A stretch of 64,000 nt of DNA from Diplolepis rosae (GCA_030998225.1 JAPYXD010000677.1:12337501-12401500); one strand, 5' to 3'; positions 38,401 through 46,512 are shown, counted from the first letter of the stretch. The notes: a model not told the origin generated them from the sequence alone. Translations and numbers: made by a program.

Positions 38401-41400
38401 TCAATTTTTTCGCACATATCTGTAAAATCCAAGGTCTTACATTCATAGATTTTTCCCAAATAGTTATTGCTGAGGAGAGATTAGTCCAAACTGGAGGCAT
38501 GTCAGGCATGTCAATGACTTTTATCACTGTCACTAAATTATTACTCGTGTTATTACCTGAATCCTGGAAAAATAAATAATTACTAAGTTGTTACGTGTGA
38601 TTAAAATTTTTCTCATTTCAGGCCATGAATCAAGCAGTAGACCTGACTAAATCAATAAAATCAGTTTCGCCCAAGATTTTTCCTGAATAATAAATTTTTT
38701 TAGCTGAATCTTTGGGACATATAAAGAGCTAATTTGAAAGAGAAAAGATTCTTTTTCATGAAGAAATTGGAAACGCAAAAAAATAATTTTATTAATAAAT
38801 GTTATTTTTGCCCAAACTTATTTTTTTATCGCTTCCAGCCAAATTTTTAAAACTGATGCGATTCTAATAAATCACGGTTCATTTTTTTAGGAAAAAGATT
38901 CTTTACAAAATGACCGTTTCCTACTTTTGAAATTGAAGTAATTATTATCAAATGCAGTATTTTGTCTATAAAAATGTTGTGTTTAAAAATAGTTTTTTTA
39001 TAATTTCAGCCATTAAAGAATTCATTTCTAAAAATTGGAGACGGTCAAGTTGTAGAGAATCTTTTTCCTAAAAAAATAAACCATGATTTATTAGAATCGC
39101 ATCTTTGTTAAAAATTTGGCTCGAAGCGATAAGAAAATAAGTTTGGGCTAAAATAAAATTTATTAATAAAATTATCTTTTTGTGTTTCAAATTTTTTTCA
39201 TGAAAAATATTCTTTTCTCTATCAAATTAGCCCTTCAATAATAATATTGCTATTCTTGAAAGCAAAATTATCTATTTTTGCCTGAGGCCTAATTTACGTG
39301 AACGAACTACTTCCCTGTAACAAGGCCTCCCTTTTACGAGCGTGTCACGGTTCCCCATAACGAGCAGACGATCAGCCCCCTCTTCCCCCACTACTACGGA
39401 ATGAAGCCCGCTCGAATTTGAAACAATAATCAATGATATCGTGACATGTTTCCGTACATGTTCATTGTTTTATTGACCCACAATAATAATTTTGTAATAG
39501 TTAATTTGGCATGGGGTCAGTTTTGATGCGGATTTTTTTAAAGTGATAGAACACATAAAAAATACAAAAGGCAAACGTTAATGAGTTTGATGGCTTTAAT
39601 CATAAATTAATGAGAAAAAAATTGGTCAATTATTAAAAAATTACTCAATTGTGTAATTTTACAGTATTTGAAATGAAAAATTTGATATTTAATTTTTCCA
39701 ATCTGGAGTTTTCAATATTTTGGAGTAAAGTCGGTTATCGAACATTAAAATTGCATAAGTTTTTTCGGAAATTTTGATATTTCACACATTACTGTAGATA
39801 AGTAAAATGCACCCTTTTTAAACAATATGTATGGAAATTTTATATAATTACAATTAATCAGTATGTATAATTTTGCGCAGTTTATTACTGTGATCAATAC
39901 TACGTGTGTAATACCATGTTTCGAAACGCATTTTTTATAATTGAAAACCAACAGCAACATTTTAACATTTATATTACTGTTTATTACATTTATCATCAAG
40001 ACTTTTCTTTTTTTCTGGAAATATTCAAAAATACACCTGATAAGCATAGATATTTTTATTATTATATTATTATATTTTTAGTATTTTTAGTAAATACTGT
40101 TAAATAAGTCAATTTCATGTTGAATCACTGACAGACTGACTGCACGCATCATATAATGCGCATAACAGCGCATAGCAACAAGTAGGATATGGAGGGGATC
40201 CCTCTCGCGCTTGATGCAGAGAGGTCTCCGATGCTCGAGCTTCTCGTTATAGGGAATTTCAAGTGTATGTCCTTTATTGTCTCCCACTCCCTAAATCCGA
40301 AACAGTGAAAACCACTGCTTCGAATGTTATAAGTCATCCACATAGAATCAGTGGAATTCGACTGATATCACTAGGAAATCTCACTGGTTGACCAGCAAAT
40401 TTCACTGTTGATCATTATATTTCACTGATTAACCAGTGAGTTTCCTTGGTGGAATCAGGTAAATTTCACTGATTTCTATATGGAAGACTTATAATATTCG
40501 AAACAGCGGTTTTTCACTATGAATCAGTAAGTTATTACTGTTTTGGATTTAGGGAGTAAAGTTTCAGCTAGAAAAATTCATTATTTTGAAAAATCTTGGA
40601 GAAAACTGATTTTATTGATTTAGTCAGCTCTACTGATTGATCCATGGCCTTAATGCAAAATTGCTGAATACCTTTGCTGTGATTCCCAGTGTATAAACAG
40701 ATATACTTTCAAAGTCTAAGCTCTTAGTGACGTTGAGAATTGCTTTCATTTCATATTCAGTACCAGCAATACTTTTAGGCACCACGAAAAAATGTTCAAT
40801 TCCACTGATTGGCTAGTCATACAAATTATTCGTATTATTTACGTAATTAAAAAACTCAAATTTGAATTTTCTAATATCTCATTTAAATTTACCGTAGAAG
40901 TAATATTGAAAGTAGTTGCACTAATCCAGCCATCCACATCGCTTATTGTAAAAGTGCAGTTTGTCAAACCTTCATAGTTTTCCTGAAAAATGCCAGTTAA
41001 TATGAAATTCATAGAATACGAATTAATTTTGTTGTTTTGTTAAATAACTTTCATACTTCAACAAAACAGTTTCTTTCATTAGCTTGAATGACAGGAGGAT
41101 TATCATCGATGTTTACAACAGCAATTTTAATTTTTAGCTTTTCCTGACCAATTGATATTATTAATGTATAGGAACGCATAGCTGGTGTTTCATAATCCTG
41201 TTTTTTTGTAACCACTGCTTCCCACTTTCCTTTTTTATTTTTTACAAACTTTGCTCCAAGGTTCTCTCTAATGGCCTCTTTTTCTTCAATTTTTTCCAAT
41301 ACTGGCTCTTCATCACCTGGTCAATAAGTGTTTTAAAAAGTAGTTACTGAGACTTTTTTAGTATTTTCTTTCTCAGATTTAAGAAGCTGTTTTCTTACCA

Positions 41401-41692
41401 TCATATTTAAATACCGCAATGGTCACATTGTAACTAACTTCTTCATATAATCCGACTAATGCTGCTTTTAATTTATTATCATATCCCCAACTTTTAATCG
41501 CTTTATCAAGAGGGTCTGGTCTTAAAAAAGGATCTGACTTTTCATTTTCTAAGAAAGGAAAAAATGAACCAAATCTCACGAAACTGTTAAAAAATTATAT
41601 ATTAGCTTGCCAATAATTCACTTACGAGCGCTTGTTTTATCTTTGAAACAAAGAAGATATATTGGTAGATAAATAAAAATCCATTTTTGCAT
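21355..41692 (-). CDS. BtR: midgut-type cadherin, BtR/BT-R1 family (gene-level, 32 exons joined)
   Basis: Complete single-pass cadherin; joined exons give 4923 nt, about 1640 residues plus stop, near the roughly 1700 usual for this family. Residues 1-22 form a signal peptide ([16 protein letters not shown]). About 11-12 extracellular cadherin repeats follow, marked by calcium-site linkers such as [50 protein letters not shown] and [10 protein letters not shown] membrane-proximal domain, a membrane span at about 1518-1542, and a tail with [15 protein letters not shown] and [12 protein letters not shown] complete it. The order and wording of these blocks match lepidopteran BT-R1, where the last repeats bind Cry1A proteins. 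The native role is probably adhesion at the gut apical surface (inferred). Exon listing follows in separate entries. Confidence 0.9.
21537..21618 (-). CDS. BtR: BtR-type cadherin exon 31 (cytoplasmic tail)
   Basis: Residues 1600-1627: [20 protein letters not shown] and NQIKTKSG. Matches the SDLIGIED motif of the family. Acceptor attttgcag, donor gtaagt. Confidence 0.88.
21676..21837 (-). CDS. BtR: BtR-type cadherin exon 30 (cytoplasmic tail)
   Basis: Residues 1546-1599 with [20 protein letters not shown] and LEGSNPIWK, tail motifs shared with BT-R1. The donor is gcaagt, a GC-AG intron; phase with exon 31 is kept. Confidence 0.9.
21911..22117 (-). CDS. BtR: BtR-type cadherin exon 29 (transmembrane)
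   Basis: Residues 1477-1545, including a stalk and the membrane span [20 protein letters not shown] plus IGAYIV, followed by basic RIRE. Acceptor atctatag, donor gtacag. Confidence 0.92.
22185..22348 (-). CDS. BtR: BtR-type cadherin exon 28
   Basis: Residues 1423-1476: [20 protein letters not shown] to [12 protein letters not shown]. The C-N-I-D motif and the F-x-x-x-x-PV-AD spacing match the membrane-proximal domain of BT-R1. Acceptor attttcag, donor gtacgt. Confidence 0.9.
22440..22549 (-). CDS. BtR: BtR-type cadherin exon 27
   Basis: Residues 1386-1422: [35 protein letters not shown]. Start of the membrane-proximal domain. Acceptor ctttgcag, donor gtacgt. Confidence 0.9.
22637..22832 (-). 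CDS. BtR: BtR-type cadherin exon 26
   Basis: Residues 1321-1385: [20 protein letters not shown] to [12 protein letters not shown]. In lepidopteran BT-R1 this is the region of the last repeats used by Cry1A proteins. Acceptor tcaaaacag, donor gtaagt. Confidence 0.9.
22901..23002 (-). CDS. BtR: BtR-type cadherin exon 25
   Basis: Residues 1287-1320: [20 protein letters not shown] to KIVLTVK. Acceptor cccttaag, donor gtaaaa. Confidence 0.9.
23073..23245 (-). CDS. BtR: BtR-type cadherin exon 24
   Basis: Residues 1229-1286: [20 protein letters not shown] to ATLNVTVI. Acceptor taactag. The only donor that keeps phase with exon 25 is the weak gttcgt; a better-looking gtatca 4 nt on would break the frame, so the exact end is less sure. 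Confidence 0.82.
23647..23913. mobile_element. hAT-type MITE
   Basis: Ends CAGGGCCGAATTTACC and, inverted, CAAGGGCGGATATAC. Flanked by 8-bp repeats CATAGACT (23639-23646) and CATACACT (23914-23921), 7 of 8 identical. Non-coding, inserted in the mariner around it. Confidence 0.78.
24503..25811. mobile_element. pogo/Tc1-like non-coding element
   Basis: Terminal repeats GGGGAGAAGCGGCGAAATTG (from 24503) and complement ending near 25811, flanked by TA. TTGGCGC motifs recur just inside both ends and once at about 24866. No coding frame of note. Class inferred from TA and the terminal sequence only. Confidence 0.75.
25853..26883 (+). pseudogene. mariner transposase, broken (inner element)
   Basis: Begins [20 protein letters not shown] and is open to 26209 (DNA-binding part, [30 protein letters not shown]). 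Beyond that, [42 protein letters not shown] and [18 protein letters not shown] are in order but separated by stops and frameshifts, ending [10 protein letters not shown]. The first catalytic Asp has become His-Glu context (TGHEKW rather than TGDEKW), the others are present. Confidence 0.93.
27482..27722 (-). CDS. BtR: BtR-type cadherin exon 23
   Basis: Residues 1149-1228: [20 protein letters not shown] to DIYYFLASG. Acceptor ttattttcag, donor gtatta. The following 4.2-kb intron is mostly nested transposons. Confidence 0.9.
27789..27880 (-). CDS. BtR: BtR-type cadherin exon 22
   Basis: Residues 1118-1148: [30 protein letters not shown]. Acceptor atcttttcag, donor gtaaaa. Confidence 0.88.
27973..28090 (-). 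CDS. BtR: BtR-type cadherin exon 21
   Basis: Residues 1079-1117, with [20 protein letters not shown]. Acceptor acgttttag, donor gtatgt. Confidence 0.9.
28180..28311 (-). CDS. BtR: BtR-type cadherin exon 20
   Basis: Residues 1035-1078: [20 protein letters not shown] to [12 protein letters not shown]1 has the same FPTND-VIRLAR-like block. Acceptor ttttttacag, donor gtaatt. Confidence 0.92.
28382..28612 (-). CDS. BtR: BtR-type cadherin exon 19
   Basis: Residues 958-1034: [20 protein letters not shown] to [14 protein letters not shown]; two cysteines as in this part of the family. Acceptor ttattttag, donor gtaagc. Confidence 0.92.
28703..28821 (-). CDS. BtR: BtR-type cadherin exon 18 (two in-frame donors)
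   Basis: Residues 918-957: [20 protein letters not shown] to SENTEK. The short form uses gtgaat after AAA at 28703 and gives normal repeat spacing (ENTEK then [11 protein letters not shown]). A second donor (gtaatt) at 28655 would add 16 codons without changing frame. Confidence 0.82.
28905..29099 (-). CDS. BtR: BtR-type cadherin exon 17
   Basis: Residues 853-917, with [20 protein letters not shown]. Acceptor aatatttcag, donor gtaaga. The preceding intron holds a palindromic element at 29210-29871. Confidence 0.9.
29210..29871. mobile_element. palindromic MITE in cadherin intron
   Basis: Ends CCCTGGCGAAAGTACCGGAT and complement. Built of repeated CGGATTGA, TCATTCCGA and TTGGTTTCGGA units; most of the element can fold on itself. 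No target duplication recognised. Confidence 0.85.
29948..30089 (-). CDS. BtR: BtR-type cadherin exon 16
   Basis: Residues 806-852: [20 protein letters not shown], then [20 protein letters not shown]. Acceptor ctttttag, donor gtaagt. Confidence 0.92.
30197..30350 (-). CDS. BtR: BtR-type cadherin exon 15
   Basis: Residues 754-805: [20 protein letters not shown] to [19 protein letters not shown]. Acceptor tcaaacag, donor gtaaat. Confidence 0.92.
30418..30583 (-). CDS. BtR: BtR-type cadherin exon 14
   Basis: Residues 699-753: [20 protein letters not shown], then a repeat start with [20 protein letters not shown]. Acceptor tattttttag, donor gttagt. Confidence 0.92.
31302..33118. mobile_element. 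foldback element with 500-bp arms
   Basis: Arms about 31302-31792 and 32614-33118, ends CACAGGTCTGCAA and complement. Each arm holds the same 70-codon open frame in mirror image (31367 plus, 33060 minus). The centre holds a smaller palindrome (32267-32435) and an ATA microsatellite. Confidence 0.88.
32440..32482. repeat. ATA trinucleotide microsatellite
   Basis: About 13 ATA units in a row within the loop of the foldback element. Confidence 0.9.
33185..33345 (-). CDS. BtR: BtR-type cadherin exon 13
   Basis: Residues 645-698 ([14 protein letters not shown]...[18 protein letters not shown]). Acceptor tttaaacag, donor gtatgt. The intron behind it holds an 1.8-kb foldback element. Confidence 0.9.
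33376..33847. mobile_element. TTAA-flanked MITE, family shared with 48006-48700
   Basis: TTAA at 33372-33375 and 33848-33851. Shares long blocks with the 48-kb copy, such as TTTAATTGGTATATTTTTGA, GTATGGAAAGCACTCTAG and TTTATTTATTTTTC. Fills most of the intron between cadherin exons 12 and 13. Confidence 0.8.
33945..34114 (-). CDS. BtR: BtR-type cadherin exon 12
   Basis: Residues 589-644: [20 protein letters not shown], then [18 protein letters not shown]. Acceptor tatttag, donor gtaatt. Confidence 0.9.
34176..34380 (-). CDS. BtR: BtR-type cadherin exon 11
   Basis: Residues 520-588: [20 protein letters not shown] to [15 protein letters not shown], the end of a repeat. Acceptor ttattatag, donor gtaggg. 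Confidence 0.92.
34496..34689 (-). CDS. BtR: BtR-type cadherin exon 10
   Basis: Residues 456-519 with [13 protein letters not shown], a signature of the BtR family, and [13 protein letters not shown]. Donor gttaat. Confidence 0.93.
34762..34935 (-). CDS. BtR: BtR-type cadherin exon 9
   Basis: Residues 398-455 ([12 protein letters not shown]...[14 protein letters not shown]). Acceptor tcttttttag, donor gtaaaa. Confidence 0.92.
35013..35293 (-). CDS. BtR: BtR-type cadherin exon 8
   Basis: Residues 304-397 with the linker NDINDHTPE and [13 protein letters not shown], one of the clearest matches to BT-R1. Acceptor attatag, donor gtaagt. Confidence 0.92.
35351..35568. mobile_element. small foldback MITE (CAAAGAAA type)
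   Basis: Ends CACTGAGAAAACATTTTC and, inverted, a CAGTCAAAGAAAAAA type terminus. Repeats of TTTCTTTGAA in both orientations. Confidence 0.6.
35605..35683 (-). CDS. BtR: BtR-type cadherin exon 7
   Basis: Residues 278-303 ([20 protein letters not shown]), corresponding to the FTVRAIDGD-type block of BT-R1. Donor gtaagt. Confidence 0.87.
36040..37370. repeat. partial copy of the 45.1-kb Tc1-type element, with an insertion
   Basis: Blocks such as TTTTTCGTATTTCACATATT, CTTTCCTAATTTTAGTTTAA and TCAGGGGGTCTCAAAAC match 45230-46010 in order. Ends were not found. Interrupted at 36768-37286 by a GC-rich MITE. Confidence 0.75.
36768..37286. mobile_element. GC-rich MITE with GGCCCAGTATTGG repeats
   Basis: Ends CCAAGTGCGAATT and AATTTCGCACTTGG. 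Flanked by CTC on both sides, a possible 3-bp target duplication; the related 45.9-kb sequence shows the uninterrupted site GACACTCTCGTAAAAA. Internally degenerate repeats of TGGGCCAGTATTGGCC. Class not determined. Confidence 0.8.
37388..37806. repeat. diverged palindromic repeat
   Basis: Ends CCTGGTGCAAGTTCCAG and, inverted, CCAGAACTTGCA. Resembles the 29.2-kb element in its ATCCGAAA-type content but too diverged to assign firmly. Confidence 0.4.
38441..38563 (-). CDS. BtR: BtR-type cadherin exon 6
   Basis: Residues 237-277: [20 protein letters not shown] and the linker DMPPVW. Acceptor gattccag-type (tttccag), donor gtaaga. Confidence 0.85.
38720..39240. repeat. foldback family F1, copy 1
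   Basis: Arms about 38725-38980 and 38990-39235, sharing AATCTTTTTC, TTATTAGAATCGCAT and CGCTTC-AGCCAAATTTTTAA type blocks in inverted order. Related copies at 43975-44585 and 62958-63483. Confidence 0.75.
40288..40556. mobile_element. CACTGATTC-rich MITE, copy 1
   Basis: Ends CTCCCTAAATCCGAAACAGT and complement. Repeated TCACTGATT and CCACTG units inside. Similar element at 49676-50171. Confidence 0.8.
40672..40812 (-). CDS. BtR: BtR-type cadherin exon 5
   Basis: Residues 190-236, end of a repeat ([20 protein letters not shown]). Acceptor atgactag, donor gtattc, whose intron is almost wholly filled by a TTAA-flanked element. Confidence 0.82.
40893..40982 (-). CDS. BtR: BtR-type cadherin exon 4
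   Basis: Residues 160-189 ([20 protein letters not shown]). In BT-R1 the same place carries a C-x-V/F-x-x-x-D-x-DG block. Acceptor ttttcag, donor gtaaat. Confidence 0.82.
41057..41316 (-). CDS. BtR: BtR-type cadherin exon 3
   Basis: Residues 73-159, Glu/Lys-rich, then an early cadherin repeat ending [12 protein letters not shown]. Acceptor ttgaccag, donor gtatga. Confidence 0.85.
41399..41548 (-). CDS. BtR: BtR-type cadherin exon 2
   Basis: Residues 23-72, from [13 protein letters not shown] to VFKYD. The acceptor tttcctttcttag is chosen over an upstream cag at 41584 because only it keeps phase with exon 1. Confidence 0.8.
41626..41692 (-). CDS. BtR: BtR-type cadherin exon 1 (signal peptide)
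   Basis: ATG at 41692-41690; residues 1-22, hydrophobic leader ending KTSA; donor gtaagt. The ATG lies 43-47 bp inside the end of a MITE arm at 41735 whose terminal poly-T plus ACAG could act as the acceptor for this exon. Confidence 0.8.
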
Positions 41693-41734
41693 TTTGTTGA
41701 TTTTATATTTGAAATTTTTGTTGTTCACTATTTA

Positions 41735-42787
41735 CACTGTAAAAAAAAAAGTTTTAATTCAAGTCTAAAAATCGGCTAACTTTAAGATGTAACAAAAACT
41801 AGACCATTAGAGAAGGACAGACTTATGCGCTTATACACAAGGTGGTTAAATTTAAGCCAAAATCTTCTGTTAGACGTAACAAATTTAAGACTTTTTTTTC
41901 TGTGTAAAACTAGTCAAATTTATCGATTTGATTGGCATAAATAATTTTTTCACTATTAGATATAAGTGAAGCAATAATAAGTATTGCACACTTTCACGGT
42001 CACTTTGCTCAACAGTCTATTTCATATTTGCGATTGATGAAGTCATATTAAAGAAGCTATCGCTAAAAAAGTGATGCTTTGATAAGAGTGATAACAGTCA
42101 TGAATCGATGGAATGTTACGCAGAGAAAAAAATCTGTTATATTTACTGAGTAGCATGAAATAGTAACAGTATAACATTTATGTGAATATAACAGATATTT
42201 CAGTAAAATTTATCGCTTTTTTGTAAACATAACAGATTTATCGATAAATATTACAGAAATGCCTGTTAAATTCACTAAATAAGGCATCTTTTGCACAATT
42301 TTAACTCCACGGGCATTTCTCTAATATTTATCGTTATGCTTACAAAAAAGTGGTAATTACACAAAAATATCTGTTAGATTCACTATTTTAACTAATGGAC
42401 TTATGATTTTACAGAGCTTTTACATATAATGTCTATCATATCGGTTGATAAACTAGTTTTTAATTACCAATAGAATGGTCTAGTTTTTGTTACATTTCAA
42501 AGTTAGCCGATTCTGAGACTTGAAACAAAACTTTTTTTTTACAGTGTACTATCTCACTTTTGAAAAATCGATTTTTTGTTGTTGCATTTTTCGATAGGTT
42601 ATATATTCAAATAATATGCACAGAAAACAAAAGTCTTAAATTTGTTACGTCTAACAGACGATTTTGGCTTAAATTTAGCCACCTCGTGTATAAGCGCATA
42701 AGTCTGTCCTTCTCTAATGGTCTAGTTTTTGTTACATCTTAAAGTTAGCCGATTTTTAGACTTGAATTTAAACTTTTTTTTACAGTG
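41735..42787. mobile_element. composite MITE, two inverted copies, at the 5' end of the cadherin gene
   Basis: A repeat of about 172 bp occurs at 41735-41906 and inverted at 42612-42787 (shared AATCGGCTAACTTTAAGATG and CATTAGAGAAGGACAGAC), with a partial third copy at 42475-42545 and a different foldback at 42120-42420. The left end lies 43 bp before the cadherin ATG. Confidence 0.85.
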
Positions 42788-43602
42788 TGGGACTGGGATC
42801 GCTGATTAAGTGTAAGTAACTGTTTTTTACAATTTACAATTTACAATTTTTAAAAATTTTTAATTTTACCATAGTTAAATTAACAGAAAAAGAGCAAAAA
42901 AAATCGATTTTTGAACATTTTCGTTTTAACTGACGCCATTTTGTTATTTTGCAAACTAATTACGTAATTACGTAAACTAAACAGTAATTTTATGCAAACA
43001 TTTTTTTTATAAACCTTGAGACTGCACAATAAACCCTGAAAATTTAAATTAATTATATAAAGTAGTTGTTGAGAAAAAAATTCTTGAAAATCACCTTTTT
43101 TTTTGCCGAGATAGTAGAATGACGCCTTAATAATGGTAATGGGTTTTTTTTTAAATTTTTAACACATGGAATATCGGAGAAAAGTTTTCTTGCTTAAAGT
43201 AATCTCTCCTGTTTTATTTGATTGATGATCATAACTGCTAATCAATAGAGCATATAATTTAACTTTTCTACATTAATTAACTGAATTTCCGATTAAAGAG
43301 TTGAGAAATAATGTAAAAAAATTGTTTATCAATTTATTGCTCTATTTATGATAAATATATTTTTCTTCTGTGCGTAGATAATGTGTTTCTTGTACATTTT
43401 GTATAAAAGTGTTAAGAAATAAATTGAAATTCAAGAGTCCTATTTTTGAATTACGTGATAGAATTTAATTTTCGAAACCATTTCAAAATAATTTTTTGAA
43501 ATTTCCCGGCATTGAAGGGATGGAATTTTATAAAAATTCTTCCAATAAAATTTAACATAAATTTTCGTGAACAGTTTAGTTGAAATTGTATCCAAATACA
43601 TT
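42788..43602. other. intergenic, nothing recognised
   Basis: AT-rich. No exon, RNA gene or clear repeat. May hold regulatory or non-coding first exons of the cadherin gene. Confidence 0.4.
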
Positions 43603-43752
43603 CCCGTGAAGTTTAAAGCCGAAAGGCGGTTCCGCGGGTGGTGTATTGGTTCGAGAGAGGGGGTTTTTTGGTTTTAACAGGTATGCCTAGACCCGTCCTA
43701 GGAGAGTCCTGTACAACGTCTATAAAAGATTTTGCCATTTTTCCTCCTCACC

Positions 43753-43780
<28 letters not shown>
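43603..43780 (+). mobile_element. short poly(A) retroposon (SINE-like)
   Basis: Body begins CCCGTGAAGTTTAAAGCCG and ends with about 28 A (43753-43780). Flanked by the direct repeat TCCAAATACATT (43591-43602 and 43781-43792), a textbook target duplication. GGGTGGTGTATTGGTTCGAG may be a worn Pol III promoter. No coding frame. Confidence 0.85.
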
Positions 43781-43783
<3 letters not shown>

Positions 43784-43974
43784 AAATACATTACATGAGT
43801 TCTATCCAAATATTTTACATAACTTATCACGTGAAAGGATTACAGAGTAACTGCCGTTTCTAAAAATAAAGAAAATAATTCAATGGAAACATAATATATG
43901 AGACAGTTTTTATAAATAATGGTTTTATTTTATTTTACATTAGTTATAAGATTTTGTAATTATCTTATCAAACT

Positions 43975-44585
43975 GAATTATGTTAAATACACAATTTTGC
44001 TTTCAAAAATAGCAATATTGTTATTGAAGGGATTATTCAAAAGAAAAAAGATTATTTTCTATGACGAAATTTGAAAAATAGAAAAATAATGTATTTAACA
44101 AATTTTATTTTCAAGTCATTTTTTTCCATATCGCTTTCTACTAAATTTTTAAAAATGGTGCGATTCTTATAAATCATGGATTATTTTTCCAGGGAAAAGA
44201 ATCTCCACAACTTTACCGTTTCCAATTTTGGAAAATGAATTAATTATTATCAAATTCAGCAATTTGTTTATAAAAATTTTGTTTAAAAAAAATGTTTTTT
44301 GATAGTTTCAGCCATTAAAGAGTTTATTTTCAAAAATTGGAAACGGTCAAGTTATAGAGAATTTTTTGGTTAAAAAAATTATCCACGATTTATTAGAATC
44401 GCACCATTTTTAAAAATTTGGTAAAAAGCGATATGAAAAAAAGTGTAGTTCAAAATAAATTTTTTTAAATACATTACATTTCTATGTTTTAAATTGTTTG
44501 TATAGAAAATAATCTTTTCTCCTTTAAATGATCCCTTCACTAATAATATTGCTATTCTTGAAAGCAAAATTATCTATTTTTGCCT
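43975..44585. repeat. foldback family F1, copy 2
   Basis: Begins GCTTTCAAAAATAGCAATAT and ends with its complement (ATATTGCTATTCTTGAAAGC). Inner blocks such as TTATTAGAATCGCACCATTT match copy 1. 44586-45136 shows nothing recognised. Confidence 0.8.
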
Positions 44586-45136
44586 GTAGAATCTTATCCT
44601 TATGCATTACATCACGATACAAATCACATTTATGATTCAAACATTGCCCTTCAGAATCAAACACCACAGAAACAATTAATCTCATGGATGATACATAATG
44701 AAATAGGCAAAGGAGATTCTTGAGATGTTCAACATCTGTATCATTTCTCAGCCGTCAATCTGGACTTTGCTTGCAATTAATGCCGTCTGTTGATGATAAT
44801 TTCGACTTTTCCGCGTGACACTTTGTCGATAATTTTCTACGTGAATGATTCCAAAAGCTCAATAGTCCATAGTCATCAGTTTTATAGTTGTTCTATAGAA
44901 TTTCACCATTCTGTGAGACATACTTTATTAAAAATAGAGATTCTAAAATCCCTCTTTCTCTCAAAATGAGTTTTGATTGTCAGTAGGGTAGACCAGGGAA
45001 AAATTATCGGATAAACATTCATTGCTTTCCAAAAAGTTATTAGAATGTCTTATTAATACGCTCTTTCCTTATTCCGAGTCCCAAATTATTATACAAGATA
45101 TTTTTATCTGCAATTATCATTTCAGTTAGACAATTA

Positions 45137-46512
45137 CAGTGGGTGGAAAAATTATTATACACACTTTGTTTTTGTTAGTCACATAAACTCTTCTAATATT
45201 GCAAAAAACATCAAAATTTTTTATTGTTTTTTTAAAATCAGAACATAAAATATAGAACGTTTTTTCGTATTTCACATATTTTGTTTAAAAGATGGAATTA
45301 TTAAATTTGTATCGTATTTTTTAAAATTAAAACAAAAAGTATACATTTTATCAGAAACTGTGTCAGACAAAAATTTTAGACTTTATTGAAGTGAACAATT
45401 TTGTGTTCTTACGTTTTTTTTATTCCACATATTATATGATTGAAAACTTAAATTTTCGATTTGCAATACTATTTTTTTAAATTAAAAAGAAATATATACA
45501 TCTTATAAAAAATGCAGCAATTCAAATTTGTAGATCTTTTTGTAGTAAACAATTTTGTATAATAACATTTTTTCGTATATCGTATAGTTCAACTGGAAAA
45601 TGGAATTTAGATATTGACCTTTTTTTAATTTTTAACATACTGTGACTTTCCTAATTTTGGTTTAATCGAAAAATGTTATTAGGATAATTAGTAAAGATTT
45701 ATGAGCACTATCAGAAACCAGTATTTGAATTTTGGATTTTTCCAAAAAGTTTTTTTCAAAAACACAAAAAATGCTCTTATTTTCACAATTTTGGTCGAAT
45801 GCGGCTGGTTAACGAACTTGTCCTTACTTTCTCGGCTCCGATAAAATATGCCAAGCCTCAATTCAATCCGATAATTCTATCAAGAGTTATCCAGTATACG
45901 ACCTAGTCAGACAGACAGAGTGACTGACACTCTCGTAAAAACCGTTTTTTCTAACTCAGGGGGTCTCAAAACATAAAGATTTGATGAAAATTTCGAAAGT
46001 CATTTTCCACATAAAACTAATACATTCTTATATTCTTTTATATTTAAAAATTAAAATTATTTTTAATTTAAAAAAATAGTTTTGAAAATCGAAAATTTAA
46101 GTTTTTAATTATATGTGGAATAAAAAATAACGTAAGAACGCAAAATTGTTCACTTCAATAAAGTCTACAAATTTTGTCTGTCACAGTTTCTGATAAAATG
46201 TATATTTTTTGTTTTAATTTTAAAAAATACGATTAAAATTTAATAATTTCATTTTTTAAACAAAATATGTGAAAAACATCATTTATTTCGGGAATTATTC
46301 ATAACTTAAGAAAAGTTTGAAATTTGGACATTTTTCACAATATCTTTCTCAAAAATTGAGAAAAACATTTCACCTTGAGGTCGTTTTATACTTAATTTTG
46401 ACGTCTTTAATTTTATTTTTATGATACAATTTTAATATATGTATTGTCAATATTAAGAGACTCTATGCGACTAACAAAAACAAAGTGACTATAATAATTT
46501 GGCCACCCACTG
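45137..46512. mobile_element. Tc1-type non-coding element
   Basis: TA at 45135-45136 and 46513-46514. Ends CAGTGGGTGGAAAAATTATT and complement, then TTTGTTTTTGTTAGTC. 1376 bp with internal inverted blocks (45.4 against 46.1 kb) and a GACAGACAGA run. No transposase frame. Confidence 0.85.

Larger units (their letters stand above)
38621..40649. mobile_element. TTAA-family element filling cadherin intron 5
   Basis: Ends GGCCATGAATCAAGC... and, inverted, ...TTGATCCATGGCC; right TTAA at 40650-40653, left site reads TTCA (mutated). Inner parts of the ends share GACTAAATCAATAAAATC. Contains a foldback (38.72-39.24 kb) and a CACTGATT-type MITE (40288-40556). Confidence 0.78.

Noticed and set aside
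41549..41583. Longer cadherin exon 2 starting at the upstream cag
   Set aside because: Joining exon 1 to that acceptor puts a TGA in frame; the acceptor at 41549-41550 restores phase.
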